Origin: Cristatella mucedo
Taxonomy: Eukaryota; Bryozoa; Phylactolaemata; Cristatellidae
Reading direction: 5' to 3'
Assembly (NCBI GenBank): GCA_009760855.2
Contig: WPIO01000001.1
Span: 2,996,001 to 3,060,000 of the forward strand
DNA: 64,000 nt
Below are positions 1 to 32,934 of this stretch, one piece after another (the first letter of the stretch is position 1; each line of letters begins with the position of its first letter). Below the pieces are notes generated by a model, which made no database searches, was not told the DNA's origin, and saw only the letters and a program-made list of their open reading frames with translations. Position numbers and translations under genes: made by a program.

Positions 1-7
1 TATAATT

Positions 8-281
8 ATAAAATTTGTACACCAGATTTTGTCTTTGGAGTTTTAGATTTTTTATTTGCTTCTTCTAGCATCTCATTTATCTTACTACGACATTCCATTA
101 GTTTATCACATGTATCGTAAATCTCAATAACAACCCTAATAAATGAACTATCTAAATCAGGAATAAGTTTATCAAGTCAATGTTTAACTATTCGTTGATC
201 TTCTCCTTTAAGCTTTTGTAAACAGATTCTTATTGCCATTTCTCTAGATTGTTCACAGCTAAGAATGATTGAGACATCCAT
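8..281 (-). pseudogene. Small ORF of the Polinton-like element, one in-frame stop
   Basis: Reading leftward from an ATG at 281 gives about 90 residues with one internal TGA after about 34 codons and a TAA near position 8. The product would be helical and charged, lysine/glutamate rich near its C-terminus, with no motif I recognise. It lies downstream of the polymerase relic on the same strand and in the same AT-rich block, so I infer it belongs to the same element. Function unknown. Confidence 0.35.
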
Positions 282-410
282 TTTCTATGTAAGTAAAAAG
301 AATTTTATTTAATTAAAATTAATTTAATCAAGACTTAAATCACCATATTCATCATTCACTTTCAAATACTTCATCTTGTTCTTGTTCTCCAAATAGAAGT
401 TCTTCAAGAC

Positions 411-563
411 TTATATCACCTTCTTCACTAATACTACAATATGAAAGTCTGTTTCTGATTCTGATTCATGAACACGGTCCGGATCTTCATCTAAGTCGTC
501 TGAATACTCAGATTCACTATCTAAACTAGTAATTTCAAAAGCATCTTCTACTTTTGGATCCAT
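411..563 (-). pseudogene. Short acidic ORF of the Polinton-like element
   Basis: An ATG at 563 opens a 50-codon frame whose product is very rich in Asp, Glu and Ser. Beyond the frame's stop, another reading frame continues with more acidic residues to about position 350, which looks like a one-base frameshift in a once longer acidic protein. It is on the same strand as the polymerase relic, immediately downstream. I do not recognise a family; acidic tails are common in low-complexity proteins, so function is not assigned. Confidence 0.35.
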
Positions 564-994
564 CCTATAATAGTGAAAATATTTTATTTTATTTATAATT
601 AATTTCTCTAGACTCTTGAACAGCTCTATTTCTTCTTGTATATCAAGGTGTTTTTAATCTGTTCCCATTTTCTCTTTATCTGCAAATCTTACTTTCTGTA
701 CAACAACTTGTTTGTTATCTTCATTCTTTCGTTTTGGCATCTTACATTCTTTTAAACATTCAAAGCATTTTCCACCAGTCTCTTCTATTCTATAGTGTCC
801 GTAAGCATAACTATGAATTCCACAATCCAACCAGTATCGTTTTGGATCAAATGCTGACAGTGCAACTTTTTCTAACTCATTATTAAATAATTCATGTTTA
901 TCTTGAGATATTTTATGAAACTTTCTAGTTTGCTTTTTACCAAATCCTTCAATTTTTTTACCTTTGAAAATGTTTGTACTATCAGTTAAACAAT

Positions 995-1432
995 TTACAA
1001 ATGTATCTTACCCCATTGTTTTAGTAAAACTGATTTTGTTACTCCTTTTGCAGCAGCTTTTCTTTCAGCATCAACAATACTTACAGAGTATAATTTTGGT
1101 CTTAAAGCACATACTTCTGAAGTTACTTTTCCTTCTCTTTCATCCTTAAACTTTCCAATTGTATCAACATCAAAGTAGTCTGGCATTGCCTTCATATCAT
1201 CGTAGAAATTATGTGTTTCAATATTCATAATCAAAGAATCAGTATCAGTATAGATTAAACTAGCTTCGCTACCATATTTTGGTTTTATAACATCATAATA
1301 AAACTTTTGCATATGTAACTTTGATAAATCTAGAATTGTGCTACTAATAAATATTGGTTTATTTAATCTTGTTTTAGATTGATTCATTTGAAATATTGTC
1401 AATGATTTTCCAAAGTCTCTAAAATTAACCAT
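995..1432 (-). pseudogene. PolB relic, palm block with YTDTDS motif
   Basis: This 145-codon open stretch carries the polymerase motif C (YTDTDS), with the two catalytic aspartates intact, followed by the conserved lysine-rich segment (KGVTKSV). The frame ends about where the C-terminal block resumes in another frame (654-1005), which places a frameshift near position 1000. Confidence 0.85.
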
Positions 1433-1842
1433 TTTTGGATCTCTGATTCATTTATTGAACTTCTTTTTTCTATTTCATCGATAGCACTAACTAAGTAATT
1501 TTTAATTTTTTTTTCAACATCTTCACAAGTTTTATCATAAAACGGGTTCATTATAAGTTTCTAAATATTTCTTTAAAACTTTGTACTTGAATTTAATGCT
1601 TTCATTTCAGCAGACATTTCAATATAAGGTTTAAGCCATCTCGATTGTTTAAACTTAAAAACTCTATTTGCATTACATATTATTCCATGTGTCAAACAAA
1701 ATTTTAAATATCTTTAGTGTAGCAAATAATCTTTCTTTGGTAGAAAGTCGCACATTAACTTTGGAACATTACTAGCTCCTGTTTTGAATTTATTTTGAAA
1801 GTTAGAATATTCACTACAATCAACAACTCTATTGCAAGCACA

Positions 1843-2130
1843 TTATGGATACTCATTGTGTAATTCATTATAATATTCTTTAGTTTTAGGATCATACTCA
1901 ATATCAACAACAAAAAAGTAACCAATTTTTAACTCATCTTCTAATTTAAGAATATTATCAATATTCCATCCTTCACTTGATATCTCTTCAATATTTCCTT
2001 GTGGTAGAAGTTCCGTTATTGCTGTAGGATACAAACTTGTTGCATCTTGATAAGATACCCATGTTGTTGGTGTATCATTATCATAACCATGAACCGTTTG
2101 ATTGTTTGCTTTAACAAGTCTACTTTTCAC
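1843..2130 (-). pseudogene. PolB relic, motif A block
   Basis: The open stretch contains palm motif A as DATSLYP, matching the DxxSLYP signature of family B polymerases. It overlaps the upstream exonuclease block (2120-2368) by a few bases in another frame, which shows a frameshift at their junction. Confidence 0.8.
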
Positions 2131-2432
2131 TTAACATATTCCACCAAGTATAGATTTTTTTAAACATATCAGAATTATTTCTATCAGTTAACAATTCAAT
2201 CTTTACTCCTGAAAACCAGAATACTGCACTCCATGAGAAGTTTGGTGTTGTTACAAAGTTTGCAGGATCTAGTTTTAGTTTTGATATCAAACCTTTTTTT
2301 AAACTTTCCAAACATTCTGCAAGTAATAAAACATCTGTTAATAGATATAAATAATGATATTCCAACATATTGTTACAATCAAACTCTTTCCAGCAGCATT
2401 TGCTTTTTTATAACTTTCATCAGATATACCAG

Positions 2433-2942
2433 TCATGTAAACACTTGAGTAAAAATCTTCCTCATTTGGAAGACAAGAACAAAAATCTCAAATAAATCCA
2501 TGAACTCATAAGGATACTCTCCTTTTGTTGCTAGCATATTAAGGTTTTTATTTGGATGCTGTTCACTTAAAACTTTACTAGAAATTGGAAAACAATCGAT
2601 TGTTTTACCAATTTTTGATGCTACGAAGTCTAATGAGCTAAGCATAAACTGAGCACTATCCTTAAAAACTAAATAATTAACTCTTAACATCATGTAATTC
2701 TCAAGATTATTTGCTATTAGTTCTGCTTCAACACTAAAATTTTCAAGTGCTTTAACAATTAAATGTGAGTCATATCCTCTAAAGTTATGAAATATAACAG
2801 GAAGTTGCCATTTATTGAAATTAATTCCAGCTTTTAGATTACAAAGATGATGAGCAGCTCCTCTATATTTACTTGTTAGGTGACAATGGTTATGAACTTT
2901 TCTCATATCACTCTTTTTTGAATTGAATGGTTCTTTACACAT
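2433..2942 (-). pseudogene. PolB relic, HNH-like segment and exonuclease motif
   Basis: The longest intact block (169 codons) joins a His/Cys segment (HNHCHLT, then HLCN) to FHNFRGYDSH, the exonuclease II-like motif with its aspartate. This arrangement is typical of Polinton-type and related animal endogenous virus polymerases. The block ends in a frame break near 2433. Confidence 0.8.
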
Positions 2943-3304
2943 CCAACAGAAAATAGCTTTTTTATGTTCTTCTATTTTTCTATTTCACTTTCAGTTAAAT
3001 CATCCATTATACTTTTGAATTATGTTCAATCAATTTAATTTTCAAGAAGTCTGATACATCAAATAGTCTTTGTAAAAACTTAACTACCAATCAGATCTAA
3101 CATTCATAAACTTATCAAAAACTTCTCTTTTCCAATCAATAATAACATAAGCAGCTGAACATGGAGTATGAATTGAACCATGTTTTCTTTTTCAGTTATA
3201 CGTTCTAAGTCAGCATAACAAACATATGGACATGTATTAAGATTTTTGAAAGAATCAAATTTAATAAACTTGCTCTTTTAATTAGGCATTACATAAACTG
3301 TTAA

Positions 3305-3583
3305 TCAAGAAATTATACTTTCACATTGTTCTAAATGCTCATTTACTTGTTTTTTATCAAAGAATCTATTTAAACACCTGGGACAATAATACTGTTTTCC
3401 TCCAGGGTTTACAGGTCTACATTGTGAATTAAAATTGTTAATCAACATATAATGTTCTTTTTCACCTTTATCAAGTAATAATAGATTTACATGTCTACCT
3501 TCTTTCTCATCTGACTTTTTAACAGCTCTTAATGGAGAAACTCTTGACTCGTTATGTCCACATGAGTAAACATTTAATAACAT
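3305..3583 (-). pseudogene. PolB relic, N-terminal zinc-binding segment
   Basis: This 92-codon block has a YCPRCLNRF...H..QC pattern (C2H2-like), preceded by a hydrophobic LLLL stretch, as seen ahead of the exonuclease domain in Polinton-like polymerases. It is separated from the next blocks by stops on both sides. Confidence 0.7.
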
Positions 3584-3598
3584 TCATTGCTTTCTCTA

Positions 3599-3668
3599 AT
3601 TTATTTATTATTATTATTTATTATTATTATTGTTTATTTATTATTATTTATTTTTATTTATTTTTTTC
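3599..3668. repeat. (TTATTA)n-type simple repeat in the Polinton-like element
   Basis: A run of TTATT/TTTA units between two polymerase blocks. It may be an expanded microsatellite that contributed to the frame breaks. Confidence 0.8.
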
Positions 3669-3831
3669 TCTAATTTATCAAGATCTTTAACCATTAATGG
3701 CTATTTAATTTCATTAATCAAGTGAGAATATTTAAAAGATAGTATTTCTTTTTAAGTCATTTATCTTCCATTTATTTCTTTCTACGGGATTTAAAGCTCT
3801 TAAAACACACCATAGAGCACAAAACTCATCA

Positions 3832-4065
3832 TTACCATTTTTTTAAATTAATTATACACTTCTTCTTAGCAAGATATTCAGGAGTTTCAATATATGTTCC
3901 ACCACCTATAGTTGTATATTTAGAAACAACAACTGAAAATGAATGATATCCAAAAAATAACCATCCAGAACCAACGTTGTGTTCTATTAACATCTCAGAA
4001 TTGGTACCAAGGGAAAGCATTATTTTTTCATAAATTGTATTTGCTGACTCACTATTCATTGTCAA
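3832..4065 (-). pseudogene. PolB relic, N-terminal block
   Basis: The 77-codon block contains a GSGW motif and a following PEYLAKKKCIINLK-type segment that resembles the N-terminal region of Polinton/adintovirus-like polymerase proteins. Further N-terminal codons appear to lie in broken frames up to about 4370. Confidence 0.6.
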
Positions 4066-4399
4066 TATTGACTTTGATTGTGCTCATTTTCTTTCTCTTT
4101 CTCCATTATCAAACATTTTCATATCGAATGATACCTCAAAGTGAACTCTAATAAATGGCAATGAACTTCTAACTCTATCAAGTAACTTGTTTGTTTGATA
4201 TCTAAGAAATTCTGTAAGTGATTCAAAATCAGCATATCTTGTCTTTGTTTTATAAGCAAAAGTTAAGTTTTTCCACCTCCAGTAACAACCGGTTCTGTAA
4301 AACCAACTTAATTAAGTCTTTTTTGTTTTCCAGCATATTTTCTGCTTGATGAATCAAAGCCAATATTCATTACCTCCTAGTTTCAAAAAGAAAAGAATT

Positions 4400-4870
4400 T
4401 CTTTGCCTCGATTGAGAAGTCATTTGCTATATAAGGTAAAAATATGTCTGCTAAAATAAATTATATAATTATAGGACTGTGGATTTTAGTATCACTTTAG
4501 TAAGCTAAGTAATACAAATGACGCTATCTTAGTGATGAAAGTTTTCTTCACGATACGATGTCGGGTAATTTTTATGACAGCCGAAGGTAGAACCGAGCGG
4601 ATGTCGTATCGGGGAAAAAACATTCATCAAGGCGCGACGAAGAGCGAAGCCCCGCCAGACAAGCGAGTTATTGCGTTGTCGACGACGGCTGTATTATACG
4701 ATATAGCAGCCGTCGTGCGTGCTGCTCCGAAGCACGAGGTGTTAAGAGAGAAGAGTGTGGATAGCGCGCGTGCATGCAGAAAGTGCACAGGCAGAAAGTG
4801 AATTGCGTGGCAAGGAACGCGTCACGTGCCGGCAAGGAGCGCGACCGTTGGGTGAACGGTTCTTACGCTG
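4400..4870. other. Transition from AT-rich element to GC-richer host DNA; no gene seen
   Basis: Base composition changes sharply around 4,450-4,550, from about one third GC or less to more than half GC. Short open frames here show no recognisable motif. The right terminal repeat of the Polinton-like element could not be identified, because its partner lies outside the window. Confidence 0.5.
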
Positions 4871-4879
4871 ACCCACAAG

Positions 4880-5320
4880 GCCCGCCACGGCTTGGCTCCT
4901 TCGTACCTAGCTGAACTGCTGCATCAGTTTCAGCCTGTTCGCGCCCTCAGGTCCTTTGTGGACGATAAATTAGCTGTCCCTTTCCTCCGCTTAAAGACAG
5001 TTGGCGACAGAAGCTTTAGCTCTGCAGGTCCTAGACTGTGGAACTCGCTTCCACAATTCTTACACTACGACAACTACTCTCCAACTGCCGACTATGGCAC
5101 ATCTTTTTCAGCGGTCCTGAACTGCTACTTCTATGCTACTCACTACCTCAACTGTTCTCCTGACTCTGCTATGCTTCCCACTTTCTCTTTGTTGCGTGAG
5201 ACGAAGTCTGTTGGCTACCGAATGCGTACCGAAAGCCGCTTAGGCTGTGAGTGCGCTATACAAAACTCTCCTGCGTAACACCCACATGGTCTGTATGACT
5301 TTGTGGAGTTACTGACGGAG
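4880..5320 (+). mobile_element. LINE 3' fragment (family X, copy 1)
   Basis: The frame opening near 4892 encodes LAPSYLAELL-like and GPRLWNSLP-like motifs that mark the C-terminus of CR1/L2-type reverse transcriptase ORFs. Downstream non-coding sequence ends with a TTTGTGGAGTTACTGACGG motif. Related copies lie at about 24,780-25,095 and 36,400-36,910 with the same 3' end. 5'-truncated. Confidence 0.75.
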
Positions 5321-5384
5321 ATACGTTACATTACATAACGGAACGTCGGCTGGGGGCGGAACCACGTGACGGCGATGACGCGCC

Positions 5385-5935
5385 CGCAAGACCACGTGCA
5401 CGCACGCACACAAAATACAGAAGAAACACAAAATGCGAGCTCAAGCGCTATACGACCGTCTTCGGTGGAGTCCGCCGAAACATCCTGGCGCTGTCTCGTC
5501 CTGTCCCTCAATCACCGGCGAACAGCCCGCCCTTCTCCCTCGCTTTCAGAGATACGAGTCCGGCAGCTACCGGCGACGGCGTCGAGACGGAGCCGAAAAC
5601 GACGAAGGACCCGCGAGCGAGCGTCGCCCTATCATTATGTAACTAGCTGGGACAGTAAGGTTGACAACCCAGCCAACATTAATCACCTCAGCGACCTCTG
5701 CGTCCCCTCGTTCACAGCTCGAGAACGCAGATGCTCTTCACCCACTTGCTTTGTTCTCACGGAAACCGTCCAGCAAATCTAGGATGGCTGGCGGCGACAG
5801 CGACCTTGGGCAAGCGTTGCCCCGTTCTTAAATTCCTAGCCGGGACTATAGGGTTGACAGGCCAGCCAATATCAATTACGTCGCTGCCCTACTACGATGG
5901 CTGCGTCCTCTCTCGCTCGAGGCTCTAGGACGGAG
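5385..5935 (+). repeat. Unclassified GC-rich interspersed repeat U, copy 1
   Basis: About 540 bp match, with substitutions and small gaps, the reverse complement of about 43,556-44,190. Shared landmarks include the CACGTGCACGCACGCAC start, GGAGTCCGCCGAA, the ATCACCGGCGAACAGCC region and the GGCTGCGTCC end. Open frames here are not conserved between the two copies, so I treat it as non-coding repeat. Class unknown; an LTR is possible. Confidence 0.75.
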
Positions 5936-5939
5936 GTGC

Positions 5940-7240
5940 TTCCTGCTGAGCAGTTCTTATGCGCTCTACAACTTGAGTCAGGCCGGCGCTGTGCTATACA
6001 CTGAATGAGGGGCTTCTTTGATAAGTCTTGGCATTCGGCTATTAAGGTAGCCTCCTTTCTTTTGAGAGCTTCTTAAACTTTCGAAGCGAACGCATACATT
6101 TATTCAACTTCATTAAATAATGAATGCAATTTGGTAACGAGGGCCGGATTTATAAATCAATCGTGCAGCAGCGAGAGGTAGTCGTTCCCGCTTCTTCTTG
6201 TATAATCTGGCCTTGGACATGTCTGTATATTTTTTCTTCCGTAGCATTAAGTATATCCTTTTTTACTTCAAATTCAAGTGATTTTATTTCGTGAGCTTGG
6301 TCAAGCAACATTTAGAGTCTTGTTCTAACCGGCAGCTAGATTTTTGGGAAGTGTACACAAATATTATTGCCTCGGAGTTGAACGTGAGATCACAAACCCC
6401 ACATCATACCCAGCCGCGCCAAGGGTCAACGCTCTCACCCTTCCGAATTCAGGGAGTGGTCAGGCCATAATGCTACAGAATCACGACTCATTGGTTATCC
6501 AAACAGCGGAACGTACCTACGTTGCAAAGCATCGTGACACGTCATTCGAGGTACGGAGCTGTACGATATGTGATGACGTGAGCTACAATCGCATCCCTTA
6601 CGTTCTCAGTTAGCGTTTTGAGTTAACCGAGCAGTTGAATAAGGTAAAAGCCATGTCAGTTTCATCCTAATTTCTTTCAGTTCCCTAACTAACCAGCTGG
6701 AGCAAACCATTCACTTGGTATCAGCAGGTAACCTTATAGTAGGCTTCAGGTAATGCAGCTGGCAAACACCCATCGCCCCACGCCCCAGTGATCGGTCAGA
6801 AATCGTCAATTTAATGCTGCTGACGAACTACTGTGGTTTTTGTTTATGTAGACCGCAGTCGGTGACAGCGCCTAAATGTTGTTATCTGCCAGTACTAGGC
6901 TGGGTGGCCCTCCCGGCCACCGGTTAGGCAATCGGAGCTCAGCTAGGCGTTGGCAACGGCGCCAACGAATGAGAGCGCAGCGTTCCGGTACCGCAGAGGA
7001 CAGAAGCGGGCGACGTTTGCGGCCGGCAGTAGTGCTTCCGCCGGCTGTGAGTGTGGAGGAAATAAACTGGTGGTGTTCCTCGTTGGCTAGCGTGCTGCGC
7101 CGCTCGCGACGACAAGTTAGACTACAACTGCCATGCCCCACAATAGTAGGTTTAGTTCTACATAGCAGGGCTTTGTTTAGCCACCAGCTAGCTGCATTGC
7201 TGGTTTTTGCTTAGTAAGCTTTTTTTAGTGAATGATTATA
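5940..7240. other. Intergenic stretch without recognised features
   Basis: Both strands show only short frames lacking family motifs. The 112-codon plus frame at 6876-7214 and its antisense partner at 6872-7141 are arginine/proline rich, as expected of random GC-rich DNA. Confidence 0.5.
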
Positions 7241-7244
7241 CGAC

Positions 7245-8537
7245 ATTGCATCAGGGCCCCATGCTAGGTCCGGTTCTTTTCACTGTTTATACTCTCCCTC
7301 TTGCTGATATGATTGCCAAGCACAATCTAGGCTATCACTTCTATGCGGATGACACTCAGTTGTACCTTTGCTTTGATCCCTCCCAGCCTTCAAGCACCTC
7401 AAATTCTCTCAACTCACTTTCTGCATGCATTGATGACATCCGCACATGGATGGCAGCAAATTTTCTAAAACTAAACGATGATAAAACTAACTTACTAGTT
7501 ATGGGCAAACCCAGTGTGATTCAGAAATTGGAAAGGCTGTCTCTCAAAATTGGCTCTGCCAGCATATCTCCAGCTGAATCAGCTCGAAATCTAGGGGTCA
7601 TATTCCAAAGCGACCTCTCGTTAGACGACACCATCAGCTCCACAGTCAAATCTGCCTATTTCCAACTTCATAACATTGCTAAAATTTGGGCTTGTTTAGA
7701 TAAGGATACCACGTCCAAGTTGATCCATGCATTCGTGACATCCCGTCTTGACTTGTGCAACTCACTGCTCGCTGGCCTCCTAGCATGTGCGATCAGGCGA
7801 TTGCAGCTGGTGCAAAACTCTGCAGCTAGGCTTGTCTGTCGTGAGCGTCTTACCATTTAATTGCATTTCCCTTTGCAGCAAATGTAAAGCGCCTAGAAAA
7901 AGATTAAGTTCTCTGAGAGTGCTTTATCAAGTACATTATTATTATTATGTCGCAGTTGCCACTTTACACCCCTTCTCGCCGACCTGCACTGGCTACCAGT
8001 CAAGCAACGGATTGACTTCAAGGTTTTGTCGCTCACTTTTAGGTCCCTTCATTCTTTGGCTCCAGCCTATCTCTCAGATCTACTCCCCCACCAGGCCAAG
8101 CATCATACCAGCGCTTTTTGGAATCCAACAGTCTACAAATACCTCGTACAAACCTCGAATTCTTTGGAGACCGTGCATTTAGTTCGCATGCTCCCAAAGC
8201 CTGGAACTCACTCCCGACCTGCGTCAGAACATCCCCTGACCTGACCACATTTAAAAAGAACTTAAAAACACATTTAGGACAGCATTTAGTGGGTCCCTGT
8301 GATTCGTCTTTTATGTTTTTATGCATGCTGACACTGTGCATGCTGCCACTAACCGCATTCGCATGCTGACCCTGTGCATGTCACCCCTAACCATGTTATT
8401 CATGTTGTTTATCAAGCATGATCATACTCACCATTCAATCGCATTTCCCTTTGCAGCAAATGTAAAGCGCCTAGAGAGAGATCGAGTTATCTGATGGCGC
8501 TTTATTAAGTGCATTATTATTATTATTATTATTATTG
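7245..8537 (+). mobile_element. L2/CR1-like LINE, copy A, 5'-truncated
   Basis: The copy starts abruptly inside the reverse transcriptase at a GPMLGPVLF motif and carries the catalytic YADDTQLY motif near codon 50 of the open frame at 7207-7860. The C-terminal RT region (SRLDLCNSLL, LVQNSAARLV, AWNSLP) follows, then a 3' UTR ending in TGTAAAGCGCC...(ATT)n at about 8,537. It is interrupted at about 7,850-7,948 by the 3' end of another copy. Frames are broken, so it is not active. Confidence 0.9.
7850..7948 (+). mobile_element. LINE 3'-tail insertion nested in copy A
   Basis: Where the other copies run directly from CGTGAGCG into TCGCAGTTGCC, this copy has about 100 bp equivalent to the LINE's own 3' end (AAATGTAAAGCGCCTAG... 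then ATT repeats). The target duplication is at most a few bases (GTC). This is a severely 5'-truncated retrotransposition event of the same family into an older copy. Confidence 0.8.
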
Positions 8538-8539
8538 CT

Positions 8540-9880
8540 TATTGCTTACCACAGTGGCTAGCCCGATTGATCTACAAGGTCATATGATCTGAATGGCCGT
8601 CTAAGGCTTTCGGTCCCTCAACTAAACTAATGTGACCCTTGCAGCGTTCATGCTTGACCAAGTTTTTTAAACTGATTTTAGTGCCAGTATTAAAGCCAAT
8701 AAAAATCTTTCAACAGGAGTTTGGCCGATTTGAACGTGGACTGTATGGACCGATTGCTGAAGGGGTACTGAAATGGACAACCTTTCTTCCTGTCACGATC
8801 TTCTACAGACTTCGTATTTAAAAAGAAGCTGAAAACCCAAATTATACAAATGTTAATATCATTAATATTAATCTCAGCAGAACGATCTTTCTCAAACCTT
8901 TGCACAGCACGCTGCCGCTGCTGCTGCTGCTGCTGCAGCAGCAGCCTCAGCTGCCCCGCCCCCAGCGCCAGAGAGAGGGTAGCAGCTCGAACCTCGCTGA
9001 TGGCAATAAGCTGTACCCTGTAAACACAGCTGCAAACCGACCTCCTCGAGACGCCATGAAGACATTCTGGCGCCGCCCGATGAAAAAATACGCTTTACAG
9101 GCGGCAAACGGCTTCGCTGGCGAAAAAGTTGGTACAGTCATTCGGAAAGTATTTGAATTTGAAATGTCGCAGACATTACTATGAAAAGAGGACACACAAC
9201 GGTGGCTATGCATGCCGTCTCACACATCTCGTACAACGGTCTGGCGGTACAAGTATAGGTGTAGGATCTGGCGGTCAACGGAGTGAAGCAGAGAGCTCGG
9301 GCGGCGTTGACGCAACGGCAAACTGCAGCTGCCACTCCCTGATGCTCCACTATCGTTCCGAGCACTCGTACGAGCAACTTCGCTTAGCAGACCAGACGAA
9401 ATCTCAAGTGACTCTTCAACTGAAGACATCTGAGCGTTCCCGTCCAGAGGATGGCGAGGGTGGCTGCGACCACGGCCGGGACGTCGGACTCAGCACGATC
9501 GGGTCACAATCGCTGGGACACTGGGCACGGCAGCAGGATCACGTCGGTGATCGCACACTGGAGCCGCCTAGCCGACCATGATATCCAGGCTCTCTGCCGA
9601 GGGTCCTGTAAGCGACGATTGCGAGGTGAGCGCAAAGAATGGTGGCAGGATGGCATGCCAGGCGGTTTACACAGCATCGGCAAGAAAGGAAGGAAGGAAC
9701 GAACGAAAAAAGGAAGTCACTTCGGCGCGAGCGCGGCACAAGACAGGCGCTCGACTCGATGCTGGCTCACTGACTGGGGGGGGGAGGGAAGAGGCAGTAG
9801 AAGCATCGCTTTCATCGGTTCACACGACGCGAACGACGATGAAGAAGGCCGCGAGGGCAGCAGCAGCAGCAGGAGTGGCA
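8540..9880. other. Intergenic DNA downstream of the cryptochrome gene; possible 3' exon or UTR
   Basis: No conserved coding block is visible. A CTG/CAG run lies at 8,906-8,946. Because the last recognised cryptochrome exon ends at a good donor (9,886), the remaining C-terminal codons, stop and 3' UTR may lie here, but I cannot identify them. Confidence 0.4.
8906..8946. repeat. CTG/CAG trinucleotide repeat
   Basis: A CTG run passes directly into a CAG run, giving a self-complementary arrangement. On the minus strand one frame would read as polyalanine, but there is no support for translation. Confidence 0.8.
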
Positions 9881-9886
9881 ACTTAC

Positions 9887-30464
<20,578 letters not shown>

Positions 30465-31195
30465 CGCAGTATCGTGCTGCTATGTCCAATCAGTATGAAG
30501 AGCTTCAGCAGTCAGTCGGCGCCACACGACCCCCATTTGGCGACTCCTGGCTCATCCGGCACTTCGGGCAAAGCCAGTGGTCGGACGCTGGGCCGACGGC
30601 TCGGTCACGTTTCTCCGCACGTGCGAGGGTCTCGGCAGGAGAGGTAACTCCCAAAGGAACCGACAGCCAGGTATAAGTGCACAGCCCAAAGATAACCGAG
30701 GCGGGAAAGGCAGCTTGTGTCGCTCGTTTTCTTTGACGGCTCCACACTTCCGCGAACTCCGGTCGCATCTGTATGCCGCTGCGTCACAAGCTATGCTTGA
30801 CGCTTGCCTGCCTCTACACGTGCGCGGCGGCATTAAAGGCGGTGCTGGTGCTGGCGTGCGGCACGTGAGGCTCCAGCCTGTGCTGACCTATCGCTCCTGA
30901 GCAGCAGGAGCCCCGCACCAGTCTGGTCCCGCGAGGCCGGCACTCCGGCCCCGGTACTAGCTCCCCGAGGCTGGGGCTGCCTCCCATTCGAGGCAAGTAA
31001 ACCAGCAGGAAGATCGTTGCCGACCGAGCGTGTATGCCGACGCTCTCAGAGAAACCCGCTATGGACGGCACCTTTGAACACAGCAGGCACAGGGCGCCCA
31101 GGCGGCTGGGGTCGGTAGTAATCAATTGGCTGACGCCGAGATGCTTTCATGACTTCATGACACCTGCCATCTACTCACTGTCATTCACTCTCACG
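30465..31195. other. Upstream region of the cryptochrome gene; 5' UTR/promoter expected, not resolved
   Basis: GC-rich DNA with only short, unconserved frames. An untranslated first exon could lie here. I see no convincing core promoter motif. Confidence 0.35.
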
Positions 31196-31220
31196 AAACT
31201 CCCTCCCTCCCTCCCTCCCT

Positions 31221-31297
<77 letters not shown>

Positions 31298-31304
31298 TCC
31301 CTAG
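31196..31304. repeat. (CCCT)n then (CT)n microsatellite
   Basis: CCCT tetramers pass into pure CT; located about 40 bp left of a SINE copy. Confidence 0.95.
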
Positions 31305-31340
31305 CTCTCAGCCTTGCACTGAGCTCTGCGGTTAGTGTCG

Positions 31341-31490
31341 GCTTGCCGAGCTGGTTTGGTCCCATTGGTAAGGTGCTCGTCCCGACCAAGGTCTGACTGA
31401 GGGCGTGGGCTCGAGCCCCGAGGCATATGTGAAGCGCCTGAATAGAGATTATCTTAGGTCGCTATACAAATGAATTATATTATATCATAT
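31341..31490 (+). mobile_element. tRNA-derived SINE, first family
   Basis: Near-identical in its middle to the 13,973 copy (GTCTGACTGAGG, GTGGGCTCGAGCCCCGAGGC, ATATGTGAAGCGCCTGAATA). The tail has a short deletion and ends ATTATATTATATC. Confidence 0.8.
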
Positions 31491-31499
31491 AGAGGCTGA

Positions 31500-32431
<932 letters not shown>

Positions 32432-32934
32432 CGCACACACACAGTGAAGACCACAAGAAGAGCGAGAGAGACAGAGAGGAAAGGAAAACGTCCGTACTGG
32501 CAAACGGATTGACAGAAAGAGTCCCATATACGGCTCGGCGAGCAGTTGGTCGGCGGTTTCCCACCCCCCCCCCCCAAAGGGGGGCTGGCGGTCATGCTGT
32601 TATTATAGTGTTGACTGAGGTCAGGCCGACTTTTCCGACGCACTGCTAACTGCACTAGCCAGTCTCACTCTTCTACGATTGCCCTATCAAGCGATTGCCT
32701 CTCACTAGGAGAGGCCAGACGGCATGGAAGGCAGCCAAATGATGGACAAGCGTAGCCAATGGCAATCCAGCTTTCCCGTCAGCTACGTCGGCTTATTCTG
32801 AACCCACCAATGTCGATCGCTCAGGAGAGCGTTCCGTCTACAGAGAGCACGGAGCGCTCTGTAGAGAGGGCGCTCTCTCTACGGAGAGAGCTCCTTCCGG
32901 ACTAACCAGCTAAAGTAGCTAAAATGCATCTATT

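Larger units (their letters stand above)
654..4370 (-). pseudogene. Decayed Polinton/adintovirus-like type B DNA polymerase
   Basis: Read right to left, separate blocks follow the order of a protein-primed family B DNA polymerase (DNA_pol_B_2). The N-terminal region lies at 3832-4065. A C2H2-like cysteine/histidine segment (CPRC...H..QC) is at 3305-3583. A segment resembling endonuclease-VII-type folds (HNHCHLT, then a Cys) and the exonuclease motif FHNFRGYDSH are at 2433-2942. The exonuclease III-like tyrosine/aspartate motif is at 2120-2368, palm motif A (DATSLYP) at 1843-2130, a fingers segment around 1440-1730, palm motif C (YTDTDS) at 995-1432, and a C-terminal block (AYGHYR) at 654-1005. 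The blocks fall in different frames separated by stops, so no intact polymerase is encoded. Such polymerases occur in Polintons/Mavericks and adintoviruses; no integrase or capsid gene is visible here. The element is much more AT-rich than the DNA to its right. Confidence 0.85.
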
